Source of the DNA: Castor canadensis
Lineage: Eukaryota; Chordata; Mammalia; Rodentia; Castoridae
Length of the DNA stretch: 64,000 nt
Direction of reading: 5' to 3'
Assembly: GCF_047511655.1 (NCBI RefSeq)
Contig: NC_133390.1
Span: 115,486,083-115,550,082, forward strand
Shown here: positions 44,235 through 54,929 of the stretch, piece by piece
Layout of the letters: each line of letters starts with the position of its first letter
Position numbering within the stretch: position 1 is the stretch's first letter
Notes under the pieces: generated by a model
Told to the model about the DNA's origin: nothing
Seen by the model: the letters and a program-made list of their open reading frames with translations, nothing else
The model's database searches: none
Translations under genes and position numbers: made by a program

Positions 44235-47180
44235 CTCCTTGATACTTCTTTCTTTGCCTTACCATTTTTAATCCAAAGATCAGATTGATTATTTTAAATG
44301 TAACCAGAACCTGTCACTCCTATGGCCTCAACACTTCATAGGAACCACAAGTAGAGTAAGATCCAAAGGCCTTAGAAAAATCTACTTCTGGCTAATGAGA
44401 CCCTAAATAATTTGACCCCATTACTGCTTCAGTCTTTTGTCTTCCCATTGTCTTGTCTCACTGAATTGCCTGTTGGTCTTCTAAAACACCAAGCTTGTTC
44501 CTCTCTCTAGAAGCATTCCTCTAAGATCTGGACTCATATGTCACTTCAATCTGGTTAAAACTTTAGGTAGCACTTGAATAGCCAGCTGGGAAGGGCCTCG
44601 ATTATGTGATAAAAGTCTGATCCAAAGAAAGAAGCATTGCAAATCGTTAACACGCACAGTGTGGGTGACCCTCAGAGAAATCTCATGAGAAGGAAAAGAA
44701 TGGGTTCACAAGTAAGCAATCTGGAAGAGAGGGCAGCAAAAGGAAGGGTGGAGCGGTAAGAAAATCCTAGAGTGCAATGTCATGGAAAGGCCGTGGTGTG
44801 AAAATTGCCAAAAAATGTAGGTGACTAACAGAGTGAAATGTAACACAAGTTAGGAAGGGTGAGGAACAAGAAACCCATCACTTTTGCGGATTTGTTGCTT
44901 TGTTTCAACATGAAACAGTCTTTTGCATTTCAAATATGTCTTAACTCATGAGTTTCAGACAGTAACTTTGGACAGTAACCTGTGTATTTGTGGAGCAAGC
45001 TTTCTGTGTGCCATACACCAAGTCCATGGTGATGATTCTTATGCGTTCTTGAGTACAGGCACACAGTAAGAGTCCATCCACAATCCACTTGTCCCTTGAA
45101 GGATTCTATGAATATGAAATTGTTGTTTATAAAGACAGAAGCCATGATATTAAGGGATTTTTGGTTTGCTAAGGGGACATTCACAGAATAAAACTCAAAT
45201 CAGAAATAAAATATTTATTTTAAGTTGAAATGTTTTATCAGTCTTTGCACACTTTGTGACAATTTTACAGAGTTGGTTAATGCCATCTGAAACATTACCA
45301 CAAAACCCCTTTTGGGATATCCTCAGCAGAACTGGCACACCTTTTAGTAATGTTAGCATTTTGGAAGTCCTAAACTCAAGCAAAGTTATAATTTTTTGTA
45401 ATTAACTTTTCATTTTCAACTAATTAAAGTAAGATCTGCAAACATATCACCTCTCTAAAACAGCGCACACTGAAGCTTGAAAGTTTGAACATTGGATCCA
45501 GAAATGCATAAATGTCCTGGCTTCCTCTGCTCTTCTTTTTGGCCCCAATAATGCACCACCCCTGGAAGAAAACACCAAGTGCTGAAATTGTGTGGTGTTA
45601 GGCTGAGTAAAACTTTGCTGTGATATTTCAAACATACATTTTAAATTTCAGATCTCAAAAGATCTAAACCAGGACAATGTGTAAATTGAATATATTATCA
45701 TTAAAATCAAATGATTCAGAGAATCAAAACAATACATAAGACAAATCTTCTGAGTAAGAAGACAGATGAGATGTTATAGCCTGACCGGGTGACTAAGTTT
45801 ACTCCCACATATGTGTGTTCATGCATTGTAATGTACTCACACTAGGTCTGTTAAGAACAGATTCATTTTCAAATGTTACTTTTAGAATTAAATAAAGATA
45901 AATCCTATATTACAGAGAAAAATGAAAAAAAAATAATATGATGTTGTCCCAAATATGTATATAAGACATGATTTTAATACGGTTTCTGCTTATTAAATAT
46001 AAATTAAAACTGATCATGGAAAATATTTAGTGTTATATAAAGGAAGGATTATTATTGCAGAAAATTACTTTTTGACACAGGAAAATGCTGAGTAAAAAAA
46101 GTACAAAAATAACAGCTAATTGTATTATTAACTGCTTTTCTAATCCCTGAGGACATATGATAAAAGGTTTTATTGCTTCTTTTTAAAGATCATAGAAAGC
46201 TAAATAGACAAAACTAAAATATTTACTCTACAGAAATCTGTAAAGTAAAATTGAATTTAAGGGGCAGTAAGAAAAGAGAGAGAGGAGAGCACGTATATAA
46301 TCAAAATCTTATAAGGAATATATTAAAATTTCACTGTTAAACACATCATAAGTGATCTTAATTAGTATATCATTATTTCCACTCCCATATTTACACAAAA
46401 GTCAGAAAATACTTGGGCTGTCAGAGGATAAACTCTTTCAGCTCATCTCTAACATAGGAAGAAAACTTTTATATAATGCTCTTGATATAAATTAGACTCA
46501 TGAGATATGGGGAAGAAAGGCTGCTTTGAAGAGGGAAGGTAATTATTATTTTAAAATGGCTATAATTTCTACAACCCAACTGATCAGCTTTAATTAATTA
46601 CTGGGCTCTTGGGTAAGTGGTCTACAGCATATAGAATGGCTGTGAGATTGCCAGTTTCTTTTTTTAAATTTTGCTACTTGAAGTTTTCATGTTTTATTCC
46701 AAAGAGAATGGAGGGAGGTGGACTGAGATAGGCTATTCAGTGCAGTGAGTAGTCTGTCTTCCAGGCTGCACAGGTGTTTTACAAAAATTCCACTGGATCC
46801 TTTCCCTCGCTTTACTGGCTCTGCCATGGAGATCTACTAGGTGTGTAAGTCACTGTGCACCCTGTCCTCAGGAAGTAGACTGTCTTGCAGGGAAACAGAC
46901 ACATGAGTGAGTCACTGCTGTTTAGTGTATGACTAGCAGAAAACATCCAGATTTTTCTGGCAGTGAATATGTGAAAGTTTTTCATGGTACCGTTTGTTAC
47001 CAAAAACTCTGTAGAACATTTGCAGTTCTATGTACGTCAGCACTAATATGTATAAATAATGTATGTGTGATTCAGTCAAATAATCAAGGTTTAGGGGATT
47101 TTGTTTATCTACATTACAAAACACAAGTACGATTTTTATTTGTTTCTCTTTCTACTCTTTCTTCGGAAACTTTCTCTTTG
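44235..47180. other. 3-kb AT-rich stretch without recognised genes
   Basis: No SINE is present. A weak L2-like segment may lie at 46,840-46,915 (CACCCTGTCCTCAGGAAGTA, GGGAAACAGACACATGAG). Open frames are short and overlap on both strands. Confidence 0.4.
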
Positions 47181-47294
47181 CTGGTCAGTCTCTCTGGGGC
47201 TGGCCAGTCTCTCTGGGGCTGGCCGGTCTCTCTGGGCCTGGTCGGTCTCTCTGGGGCTGGTCAGTCTCTCTGGGGCTGGCCAGTCTCTCTGGCC
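47181..47294 (+). repeat. 19-bp minisatellite, six units
   Basis: Six head-to-tail 19-base units close to CTGGYCRGTCTCTCTGGGG start at 47,181, 47,200, 47,219, 47,238, 47,257 and 47,276. Variation is mostly C/T at position 5 and A/G at position 7. Since 19 is not divisible by 3, every frame cycles through the same peptide and several open frames overlap here. They are not genes. Confidence 0.97.
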
Positions 47295-47639
47295 CCTGGA
47301 AATTGACAAAGTCTCCAGAACAAAGAGAATCCTTGGAGGCACAGAGAAGCTGCCAACCTTGGAAGTAAAACCAGGGCCCAGGGGGAATTGGGCCGAACAC
47401 CTCCCATCCTCATCCAGCCCTTCATGTCGCTGCTCTGGCAGGGAGCTCCAGTTTTAAGGAGAAACTTGCCTTGTTGGAGGTGTGAAGTGCGACAACACAG
47501 TTCTGGGGTCTTCTAAGGTGGAAGAGTTTTCATAACAATGCAGACAGCACTCTCATAACCTCGTACCTGTCCATGGCCTATAGAGGGACTCCCAGCAGTT
47601 CCTTAGGAGAGCGGGGCATGCTCTAGGTTGCCCTATGCT

Positions 47640-48330
47640 ATGCAGAACAGCGGTTTTAAGGTTGTACCTAGCTTTGGCTTAGTCCATTTTATGAAACAAT
47701 AGTTTTGACCTAACCTACTCCATTTCGAACATAAGTGCCAAAACAGAAAGACTCTACAGCTTGCTTACACAAGTAAACAACCGTCATCGGCCAGCACACC
47801 ATGAGGGACAAACTGACAATTTATCTGTACCAATAAACAATTTCATCTGCAAATGTATCAAATCATAGCAGAAACCAGATGCATGAACTTATCAATCACA
47901 CAGCTGTAACCCCCACCTGGGACTATAAAAGGAGGAGCACCCCAAGACTGAGACATGGCAGACATACTGACCTTGACACCAAGTCACTTTCCTGTGCCTT
48001 GTCCAGGTAAATGGCCAAAATGATAGATCCCTGCCTCTGACCCTAGACTCAAGTTGGAGTGCAGTTTCTCCTGGCTGTGACACACCACCACTTTAGAGTG
48101 ATGCTAGAAACGTTCCCCAGACCTGCTTTTCACAGCTCTGTAACTTGAACAGCTCACCCCTGTGCTTCATAGGACTTCTTTTCTGGTCCCCTACAGAGAT
48201 GTTCCCTACTGGGACTTCTTCCTTCATCTGTATTAACTCTCAGCCTGGCCTCTAGCACAGCCCTCAGAGCCCTGTCGCCTTTTCAACCTTGTCTTAGCAC
48301 AGCCTACATACTGTTATGTGAAGCCTATCG
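47640..48330 (+). mobile_element. candidate ERV-type solo LTR
   Basis: The segment shows features usual in an LTR U3/R region: a cluster of A/C-rich motifs (CAAGTAAACAACC, CCAATAAACAA), then CAGCTGTAACCCCCACCTGG and TATAAAAGGAGGAGC at 47,924, followed by a C/T-rich stretch. No gag, pol or env frame lies beside it and no second LTR is seen, so it would be solitary and inactive. Ends and target-site duplications are not resolved. Confidence 0.4.
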
Positions 48331-48744
48331 TGTGATCTGAGAGTATAAGAGACAACCCATGTGGCCTGTGGCTTAGGCTATCCAGTGACATCAGAGGTAC
48401 TTGGTCAATTAACACCAACAAAATTCATTAGCTTGTGAATTTGTTGTTATTCAGTAAGTTCTGACACAGGTGTGTCTGTTTCAGACACAGTCCACTTGTG
48501 ATAGTTCTTCCTCTTTCACAAAACCCTGTCCACACATACACACACATAACACAACACAGCCCACGCAAACTTGGCAGAGGGGTATCTCTACACGAGTAAG
48601 AAAACTCTGTCTCATTTTTTAGTTTACAAATCACACCAGTTATTCATTTTTTTTAGCATGAGTTCAGACACTACACTTTAAAAGAATTTTGTTTCTTTTA
48701 GTTAGAGACTAATTATAGGCCACTGACTTTGGACACAGTTATTG

Positions 48745-49155
48745 TATAGTGTGTTTTCCATTGCTATAACAACATATCTGAGTCTTGATACTTTAGAGAG
48801 TCTGTTTAGCTTATATCTTCAGATATTCCAAGAACATGGCACCAACAACACCTGCTTAGTTCTGGTGAGGGCCTACTTGGCTGTCTCACATCATACAGGA
48901 GCATGTACCAGGGAGATTACGTGGTGAGCAGGAAGCCAGAGATCAGGGAGGGGTAGACCTTGGTCTTTCAGAACAACCTACTTTTGTGGGAACTAACTGA
49001 GGTCCCACAGCTACCCAAATCTCTTCTGGGTACTGACCCAATGTCCTCCCAGTAGGCTCCACCTCTTAAAGACCCATCACCTCTAAATATCACTAAATTG
49101 AGGACCAAGCGTCAGATACATGAACATACTTAAATCATATCCAAATTGTAGCATA
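48745..49155 (-). mobile_element. MaLR (MLT1/MST-like) LTR
   Basis: On the plus strand TTCCATTGCTATAACAACAT, TTCTGGTGAGGGCCTACTTG, GGCTCCACCTCTTAAAGACC, CATCACCTCTAAATATCACT and AAATTGAGGACCAAGCG are the complement of the MaLR LTR block order. No internal sequence is attached. Confidence 0.6.
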
Positions 49156-49431
49156 AACTGCAGCACAAATCAAACCTGTAGTTGCCACCTTTCTTCCCAA
49201 AAGAAATATCCAAGCTCAGAATTGCAAGCTCCCTGATGGAACGCAGCCACCACAACCAGGAATGGTGGTACAAGCTCCTGATGTGTGGGAACCAGGTGTG
49301 AATGCAGGGAGCACTGCCTGCTGAAAGGCTGAGGAGGCAAGGCTCCAAAGTTTTCTTCACTAACTTGAGTAAATCTTACAGACCTCAGGAACTCATTCCA
49401 CTCCCATTCTTTAGAATAAAAAATTACATCT

Positions 49432-49531
49432 GAGGGCTGGGGTTATAGACCAGTTGGTTGAGTACTTGCCAAGCCCTTGCCTAGTACTTGCAAAAGCCCA
49501 GGGTCGGTCCCCAACACCACAAAAAAATTAA
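49432..49531 (+). mobile_element. ID-like tRNA SINE with an internal duplication
   Basis: GGGCTGGGGTTATAGACCAG, GTTGAGTACTTGCCAAGCCC, TTGCCTAGTACTTGC and GGTCGGTCCCCAACACC form the unit. The TACTTGCCAAG/TACTTGCAAAAG parts are duplicated between the boxes. Confidence 0.8.
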
Positions 49532-49879
49532 ATTTGACAAATATCCACTCATTTTTGTCATTGTATTCCTCATTCCTTTACAATATACTGAAGGAGAAAC
49601 TATTTCTCCTTAACCCCCTACTAAAGACTGAAATGAAGGGGACAATATAAACAAGTCAGGGAGCCAAGATAAAATGGGAATTTCAGCAAAATATAACTGA
49701 GCTGAGTAGGGGTGTATCTTAGGTAGAGTCCCTGTCTAAGCATGCTGGTTAGCCAAAGTCTAATAGGAATAATTTAGCGATTTCATCTCTGTCTCCTCCA
49801 ACTTTCATCCATAATACTTTGGGCACTTTTTCTGCATGTAACTATCTTTGCTTGTGAGGAAGTGTTAAGTTCTTTGTGT

Positions 49880-50428
49880 TTTCTTAGGGTTTGAATAGAT
49901 GTGTTCACCAAAAAGCTCATGTTCAAGGCTAGATCCCCAGCAGGTGACACTATTGAGAGGAGATGTGTCTTGAGGTCATTAGCTTCATTCATGGGTTAAT
50001 CCATTGGTAAGTTCATAGTGAGGAGACTAGTAGAAGGTGGGGCTTGGTTGGAGGAAAAGTAGGTCACTAAGGGTGTGACTTTAAAGGGTGTATCTTGTCC
50101 CTGGCCCCTTCCTGTTGGGCTCTCTGCTTCCCAGCTGCCAGGAGGTGAGCAGCCTCCTGTCAAGTTGATGTTATTGCCTCTGCACAGGCCCAGAAATGCT
50201 GGTGGAGTGGCTCAAGCCATAAGAGTGCCTGCATAGCAAGCATGAAGCCCTGAGTTCAAACTCCAGTGCCACCAAAAACAACAACAACAACAAAAATAAA
50301 CAGGCCCAGAAACAATAAAGCAATCTGAACATGGACTGAAACCTCTGAAACCACAGGGCAGAATAGAGCTTCCCTCCCTTAAGTTGTTTTTCTCAGATAT
50401 TTTGTTACAATGACAAAAAGCTAGCACA
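49880..50428 (+). mobile_element. MaLR-type LTR, interrupted by an ID SINE
   Basis: GGTTTGAATAGATGTGTTCA, CAGGTGACACTATTGAGAGG, GAGGTCATTAGCTTCATTCA, then CTCTCTGCTTCCCAGCTGCC, CCACAGGGCAGAATAGAGCT and TTGTTACAATGACAAAAAGC follow MaLR LTR order. Removing the 50,197-50,299 SINE and one duplication copy leaves about 430 bases, a normal LTR length. Confidence 0.65.
50197..50299 (+). mobile_element. ID-like SINE nested in the MaLR LTR, with clear target-site duplication
   Basis: The element runs from TGCTGGTGGAGTGGCTCAAG to an AAC-rich tail. The 13-base sequence ACAGGCCCAGAAA lies immediately before (50,184-50,196) and after it (50,300-50,312), a textbook LINE-mediated duplication. It therefore inserted after the LTR was in place. 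Confidence 0.93.
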
Positions 50429-50429
50429 T

Positions 50430-52055
50430 CTTTCACTTCCTTGAATTTTGAAGACTTTCAAAGTTCCCAATCTCCTATTCAGGTAGGAAGACGGAGCATC
50501 CACAAGTCTACAATGCTATACACGCACCACCCAATAATCTGAGAGGAACTCCGTGTAATCCAGAGGTCAGTTTAGGTCCTTGCTCAACCACTGTCACAGT
50601 CTGCACCCTCCAGTGCCTTGAGGAGTCTATAGCTTGGTTCTTACCATTCACTGCTGCATGGGACCGGATAGTGACATTCAAGGCTTGGACAACTTGCTTT
50701 ACTCCTCTGTACTAAGTTCCATCAAATCGAAGCAATGTTTGATGCTCCATTCTTGAATGTTTACAGCATTGTCAGATAATCTATTACAGGTCAGGACCAT
50801 CACCTCAGGCAGCTGTGCTTCTGCTGGTAAACACTAGTGTTCGGGTGGAGAATGATAAGATCTGATTTTCAGGTGCTGTCAAACAAAGTAAAAGTGCTGT
50901 CTGTCTCTCTGCAGTGATAGTGGCACCACAGGGAGACTGTGGTCCCTTTGCTAAGGGGTATTTATTACCAATGGTCCAGGGGTAAACTATCAGAGCATCA
51001 CTGGAAGTCACTTTCACAAGGTCTTCTAGTGCCAGGACATGTTGGATCAGCCAGTCTCTGTTGAAAGCAGAGGAACAACTAGTGGCTAATGCACAGGGGA
51101 CCCCAAAAGCCACACCTCTACTTGAGAAACAATTGAGATTTTCCACAAGATTGAATATAGTAGGAAGGCATAGGAGGGAGGTAGCAGAAAGACAAGGTTA
51201 TCCCCAGGTGGTGCACTTTTTGGTAAATCTTGAAGTTCTGGTGCTGATTCATGCACTGTGCTAATCGCTTACCTCTACTCTTCTGTGCTCTAGTATGAGT
51301 ATGATGGTTGTACAAACAAATTAGTCCAAACAGAAACATAAATTTATTAGAGCGAAATGATTATCAACCTGGTGCAAAGAGAAATTGTTGGAACTTAGGA
51401 ACAGAGAATAAGTCCACTATCAGATAGGATGCTGATCTCTCTTTCAGCTGGTGTGTAGAAACACTGTCCACTTAAATGGATCAAAGTTTTACTTTGCTAA
51501 AAAGCACAAGAAACATCGACATCAATTGTCTACATATTAATGATAATGGCTTTTACACTTAAGAACTAAATGTTAGCTTTGTGATAAGCTATTTCACGTA
51601 AATTGATAGATGAACAATGCAATGACTTTTTAAATGCAAATTATCCTATAAAATATGTCCAAAGAGCAATCTATGGCAACTTTATTTTGGGCTTAATGTC
51701 AATTCCCATTCTTTGTTTCGACAGAGGAAAAATAGTCTGTAGTTTGGATCAGTATTATGTCAGCATGACCATTTCTCTGAATTCAAGCAAGTTGAAAGAT
51801 TAAATAATTTTAAATCGGCAAACTCACAAATAAAATGAGCATGGACAACAAAGGGACCATCTAGAGTCAGCACAAATGTCTCATGAACTTCAGCACATGA
51901 AGGAAATTGGAAATTGCTGGAGGAGTTCCATACACAAACCTAGAAAGTGGCGCTGCTGTTAACGGTTATGTCGTATAGTTTTGAAATGTGAGCTTCAAGA
52001 AGCTTCGAATGGTTCTAGTAATTTTATAGTGACCATTTCCTTAAAAAGAAGTAGA
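50430..52055. other. unique stretch, one featureless minus frame
   Basis: A frame at 51,146-50,805 is open for 113 codons but starts at GTG. I recognise no domain. Confidence 0.4.
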
Positions 52056-52059
52056 ATGA

Positions 52060-52137
52060 GGGCTGGAGACATGGCTCAAGTGGTAGAGTACCTGCCTAGC
52101 AAGTGTGGGGCCCTGAGTTCAAAGTCTAGTATCACCA
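52060..52137 (+). mobile_element. ID-like tRNA SINE
   Basis: GGGCTGGAGACATGGCTCAA, GTGGTAGAGTACCTGCCTAG and CCCTGAGTTCAAAGTCTAGT give the full unit. Its tail has expanded into AAT repeats. Confidence 0.9.
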
Positions 52138-52138
52138 A

Positions 52139-52176
<38 letters not shown>
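52138..52176 (+). repeat. (AAT)n microsatellite in a SINE tail
   Basis: About 13 perfect AAT units form the 3' tail of the adjacent ID SINE. Confidence 0.97.
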
Positions 52177-52177
<1 letters not shown>

Positions 52178-52179
52178 GG

Positions 52180-53985
52180 AGTAGAAGGAAATACTTTAGA
52201 ATGAGAAATATCTACTAATCTCTCCTAAAATATTCTATTGCCCCCTTCTCTCTCTCCTCTTTCCACCCCTTGCTCCATCCAGACTCATGAAGCTTGATAA
52301 TTCCTGGTTGTCTAAACACAGATGGTGGGATCTAGGTAGAAAGGTCACATTGGACACACTGTGGTCAGAATGGTCCTGAAAAGCATTAAGCTATTTCTCA
52401 AGTGTGAGGACACCTTTCCTGTTACTCTGAAATAGAACACAATCTTTTTTGACACCCATTCCTGTAAGGTGGTTAATTTGCATGCCAACTTGCCACCAGA
52501 TAAAAAGTCAAACACTACTCGGGATGTTTTTGTCAGGGCATTTTTGGATACATAAACATTTAAATCAGTGAAACAGATTGGACTTCATAAGGTGAGCAGG
52601 TCTTATCTAATCAATTGAAAACCTGAATAGAATAAGATACTGACCTCTGCGTGGACTCCTTGCTTTGGGCCGTGGTAGGCATGAAGAATGCCTAGGGTGT
52701 GTGTGGAAAAGTGGAAAAGCCAACTTCTTACCTCCTGACCAGGAAACAAAAGAGAGAGAGAGAGGGTCCTGCAATACCCTTCTGGGGCACACTCGAATGA
52801 CCTAAGGCGTTTCAGAGGCACTTCCTCATGAAGAGCCATAGCTCTCCCAGTGGCCTTGCCCTCAGAGTCTAGCCTTTCACCATCCTGTCCGTTCAGTCTC
52901 TCTGGAGACCTAACTTTCCTGTCTAGATCAGCTCAAACTCTGAAACCACATGCTGTAAGGTGACAGTCATTATGTATACAGTGGCCCCAGCCCCAGAGTA
53001 AGAAATTCTCTAAAAAGTACCAGAGAAGTAAGTGAGCAAGTTAACTCAGAGCCTATCTCCTCGTATTTAAAAATGTAGTAAGTGCAGTGAGAAGGGAGGC
53101 TGAAGACCTTCGGATGGCCAGCAGGCAGTAGAGAGACCTGTGGTATGTGGTAAACTTAACAATGCCTCCATCCAGTGTGATTTCTTCTTCTAGCCTTCTT
53201 TTTCCTCCTCCTCTTTTTGCCTGCCTCTTCCTCTGTATTCTCTTTCTTCATAAGTTAAATTGACTATTTAGTCAAATACCAGACCCTCCCCCCGCAAAAA
53301 AAGACCTCTGTAGGCCACATTAATCTATCAATTTTTGGCCCAATTTAATCAATTTAAATTCGAAATTTCAAAGAAGTTTGATCCAACAGATATTTACACG
53401 GGAATGATACTGAACAATATCAACTTTGTTAAGAAGTAGGAAATATACCAAAAGCAAGAGGATTAGCAGTGGAGTGTATTCATGGAGCCCAGAGTTGGGT
53501 AGGGGTGGAAAAATTTTAAGCACGGAGAGGCAGTGCTGTTAAACCTAGGGCACCCCATGAAGGTTCTACAGGTTTGAAAACAGAAGCTCCCAAAGGTGGT
53601 GACTTTCCTGAGTCCACAGTGGCTTCTTAAGTATACTAAACAATCACAGAGGGAACTTGGGCACATACAGAATTGAGTTTCTTTTGAGGACAGAATTTGG
53701 TATAAGTGCAGCCTATTAAACCTTAACCTTCCCAAGAGCTTAGTAATTTGTTATGGTGTCTTGTATAAAGTAGGTGCTTGATGAAGTAGAATTATACCAA
53801 TTAGTTGGTTCAAGTACAATTTAGGAGTGAGTAAGTAGTCAACTTGTGTGAAAGACTGTGTTATTCCAGGAGTGGAGAAAGAGAAGTACCTGTAAGTTGT
53901 AAGCTATAAGAATAACTCTGAGACACTGAGTCCTGAGCAGAGCTTCAACAGGGCTTCTTGGCACGTCTTGGCTTAGAACTACCCC
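52180..53985. other. unique intergenic stretch
   Basis: No gene or repeat was recognised apart from a short GA tract at about 52,752-52,765. Confidence 0.4.
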
Positions 53986-53991
53986 TTCCTC

Positions 53992-54108
53992 AGGGTGGGC
54001 TGCATGTTGCTCAGGTTAGCCTTGACTTCCTGGGCTCTAGAAATCCTCTATTCCTGCCTCAGCCTCTCAAGTAGATGTGAATCCAGGCATTGGCCACCAC
54101 GTCTACCT
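53992..54108 (-). mobile_element. B1/7SL-type SINE
   Basis: GCATGTTGCTCAGGTTAGCC, TTCCTGCCTCAGCCTCTCAA and CATTGGCCACCACG are the complement of the 7SL-derived consensus. Confidence 0.75.
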
Positions 54109-54188
54109 TGTTTTATATTTTTATACGGATTCTAAATTCCCCTGGAGACTCTCCTTAGTGATGGCATCATTTTTTAACACCAACACTT

Positions 54189-54280
54189 GGCCTGGGTATG
54201 TGATCCCATGGTAGAGTGCTTGCCTAGCAGGCATGAAGCCTTGGGTTTGAGTCCTACTGCTACAAAAAAAACCCCAAAAA
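54189..54280 (+). mobile_element. ID-like tRNA SINE
   Basis: GCCTGGGTATGTGATCCCAT, GGTAGAGTGCTTGCCTAGCA and TTGGGTTTGAGTCCTACTGC give the full unit. Confidence 0.8.
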
Positions 54281-54425
54281 ATCAAAGCCTTTTTAGGGCT
54301 TAAGACTTAAACCCTAAAAAACCCTTGATTTAAAAAAAGTCAAAGACTTTTTAAAGATGAAATTATTTAAGTTAGGTAGTTTTTCTTTTAAAACCAGCTA
54401 TATTTATGGAGATGAAGAATTCTGT

Positions 54426-54600
54426 GAGCTGGGTGCTGGTAGGTCACACCTGTAATCCTAGCTGATCAGGAGGATTGCAGTTCAAAGCCAGTCCTGGTAA
54501 ATAGTTCACAAGACCCTATCTTGAAAAACCCTTCACAAAAATAGGGCTGGTGGAGTGGCTCAAGGTGGAGGCCCTGAGTTCAAACCCCAGTACCCAAAAA
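54426..54600 (+). mobile_element. 7SL-ID dimeric SINE with target-site duplication
   Basis: The 7SL half (AGGTCACACCTGTAATCCTA, GACCCTATCTTGAAAAACCC) is joined to the deleted ID half (GGCTGGTGGAGTGGCTCAAG, GGCCCTGAGTTCAAACCCCA). AGAATTCTGTGA before and AGAATTTTGTGA after (54,601-54,612) form a 12-base duplication with one mismatch. Confidence 0.92.
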
Positions 54601-54752
54601 AGAATTTTGTGATTAGTTTGGGAGTTGCAAAGATTGGGAATGGCATGTTGTCACAGTAATCTTAGAGAACAATCAGTGCAGGGAGTTGGGCAGTTGCTGT
54701 TAGGACTGAAGCCGTGTGCCTACTTAAGGTCACCCAGGATTTGACACAGATA

Positions 54753-54922
54753 GTATGGTCTGAAGACCAGGAGCAAGGCACCTTACTAGAAACTCAGAAA
54801 GGGAACTTGCTAGAAACTCAGAATTCCAGGCTCCATCCTGAGCCCAATGAAGCAGAATCTGCAGCTTAACAAAACCCTCAGGTGATTTTTATGTTCATTA
54901 ACACTTGAGAAATCCTGCTCTA
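54753..54922 (+). mobile_element. MER5A-like hAT-Charlie relic with an internal tandem duplication
   Basis: GTATGGTCTGAAGACCAGGA, CCATCCTGAGCCCAATGAAG, CAGAATCTGCAGCTTAACAA, CCCTCAGGTGATTTTTATG and CACTTGAGAAATCCTGC follow MER5A order. CTAGAAACTCAGAA occurs twice about 23 bases apart. Confidence 0.65.
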
Positions 54923-54929
54923 AAAATAT

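Noticed and set aside
46929-47457. Overlapping plus and minus frames with SLSGAGQ or ASPRETDQ repeats
   Set aside because: They are translations of the 19-bp minisatellite, open in all frames for that reason.
50805-51146. 113-codon minus-strand frame
   Set aside because: It starts at GTG and has no recognised domain. It could be an old retroelement remnant but I cannot support that.
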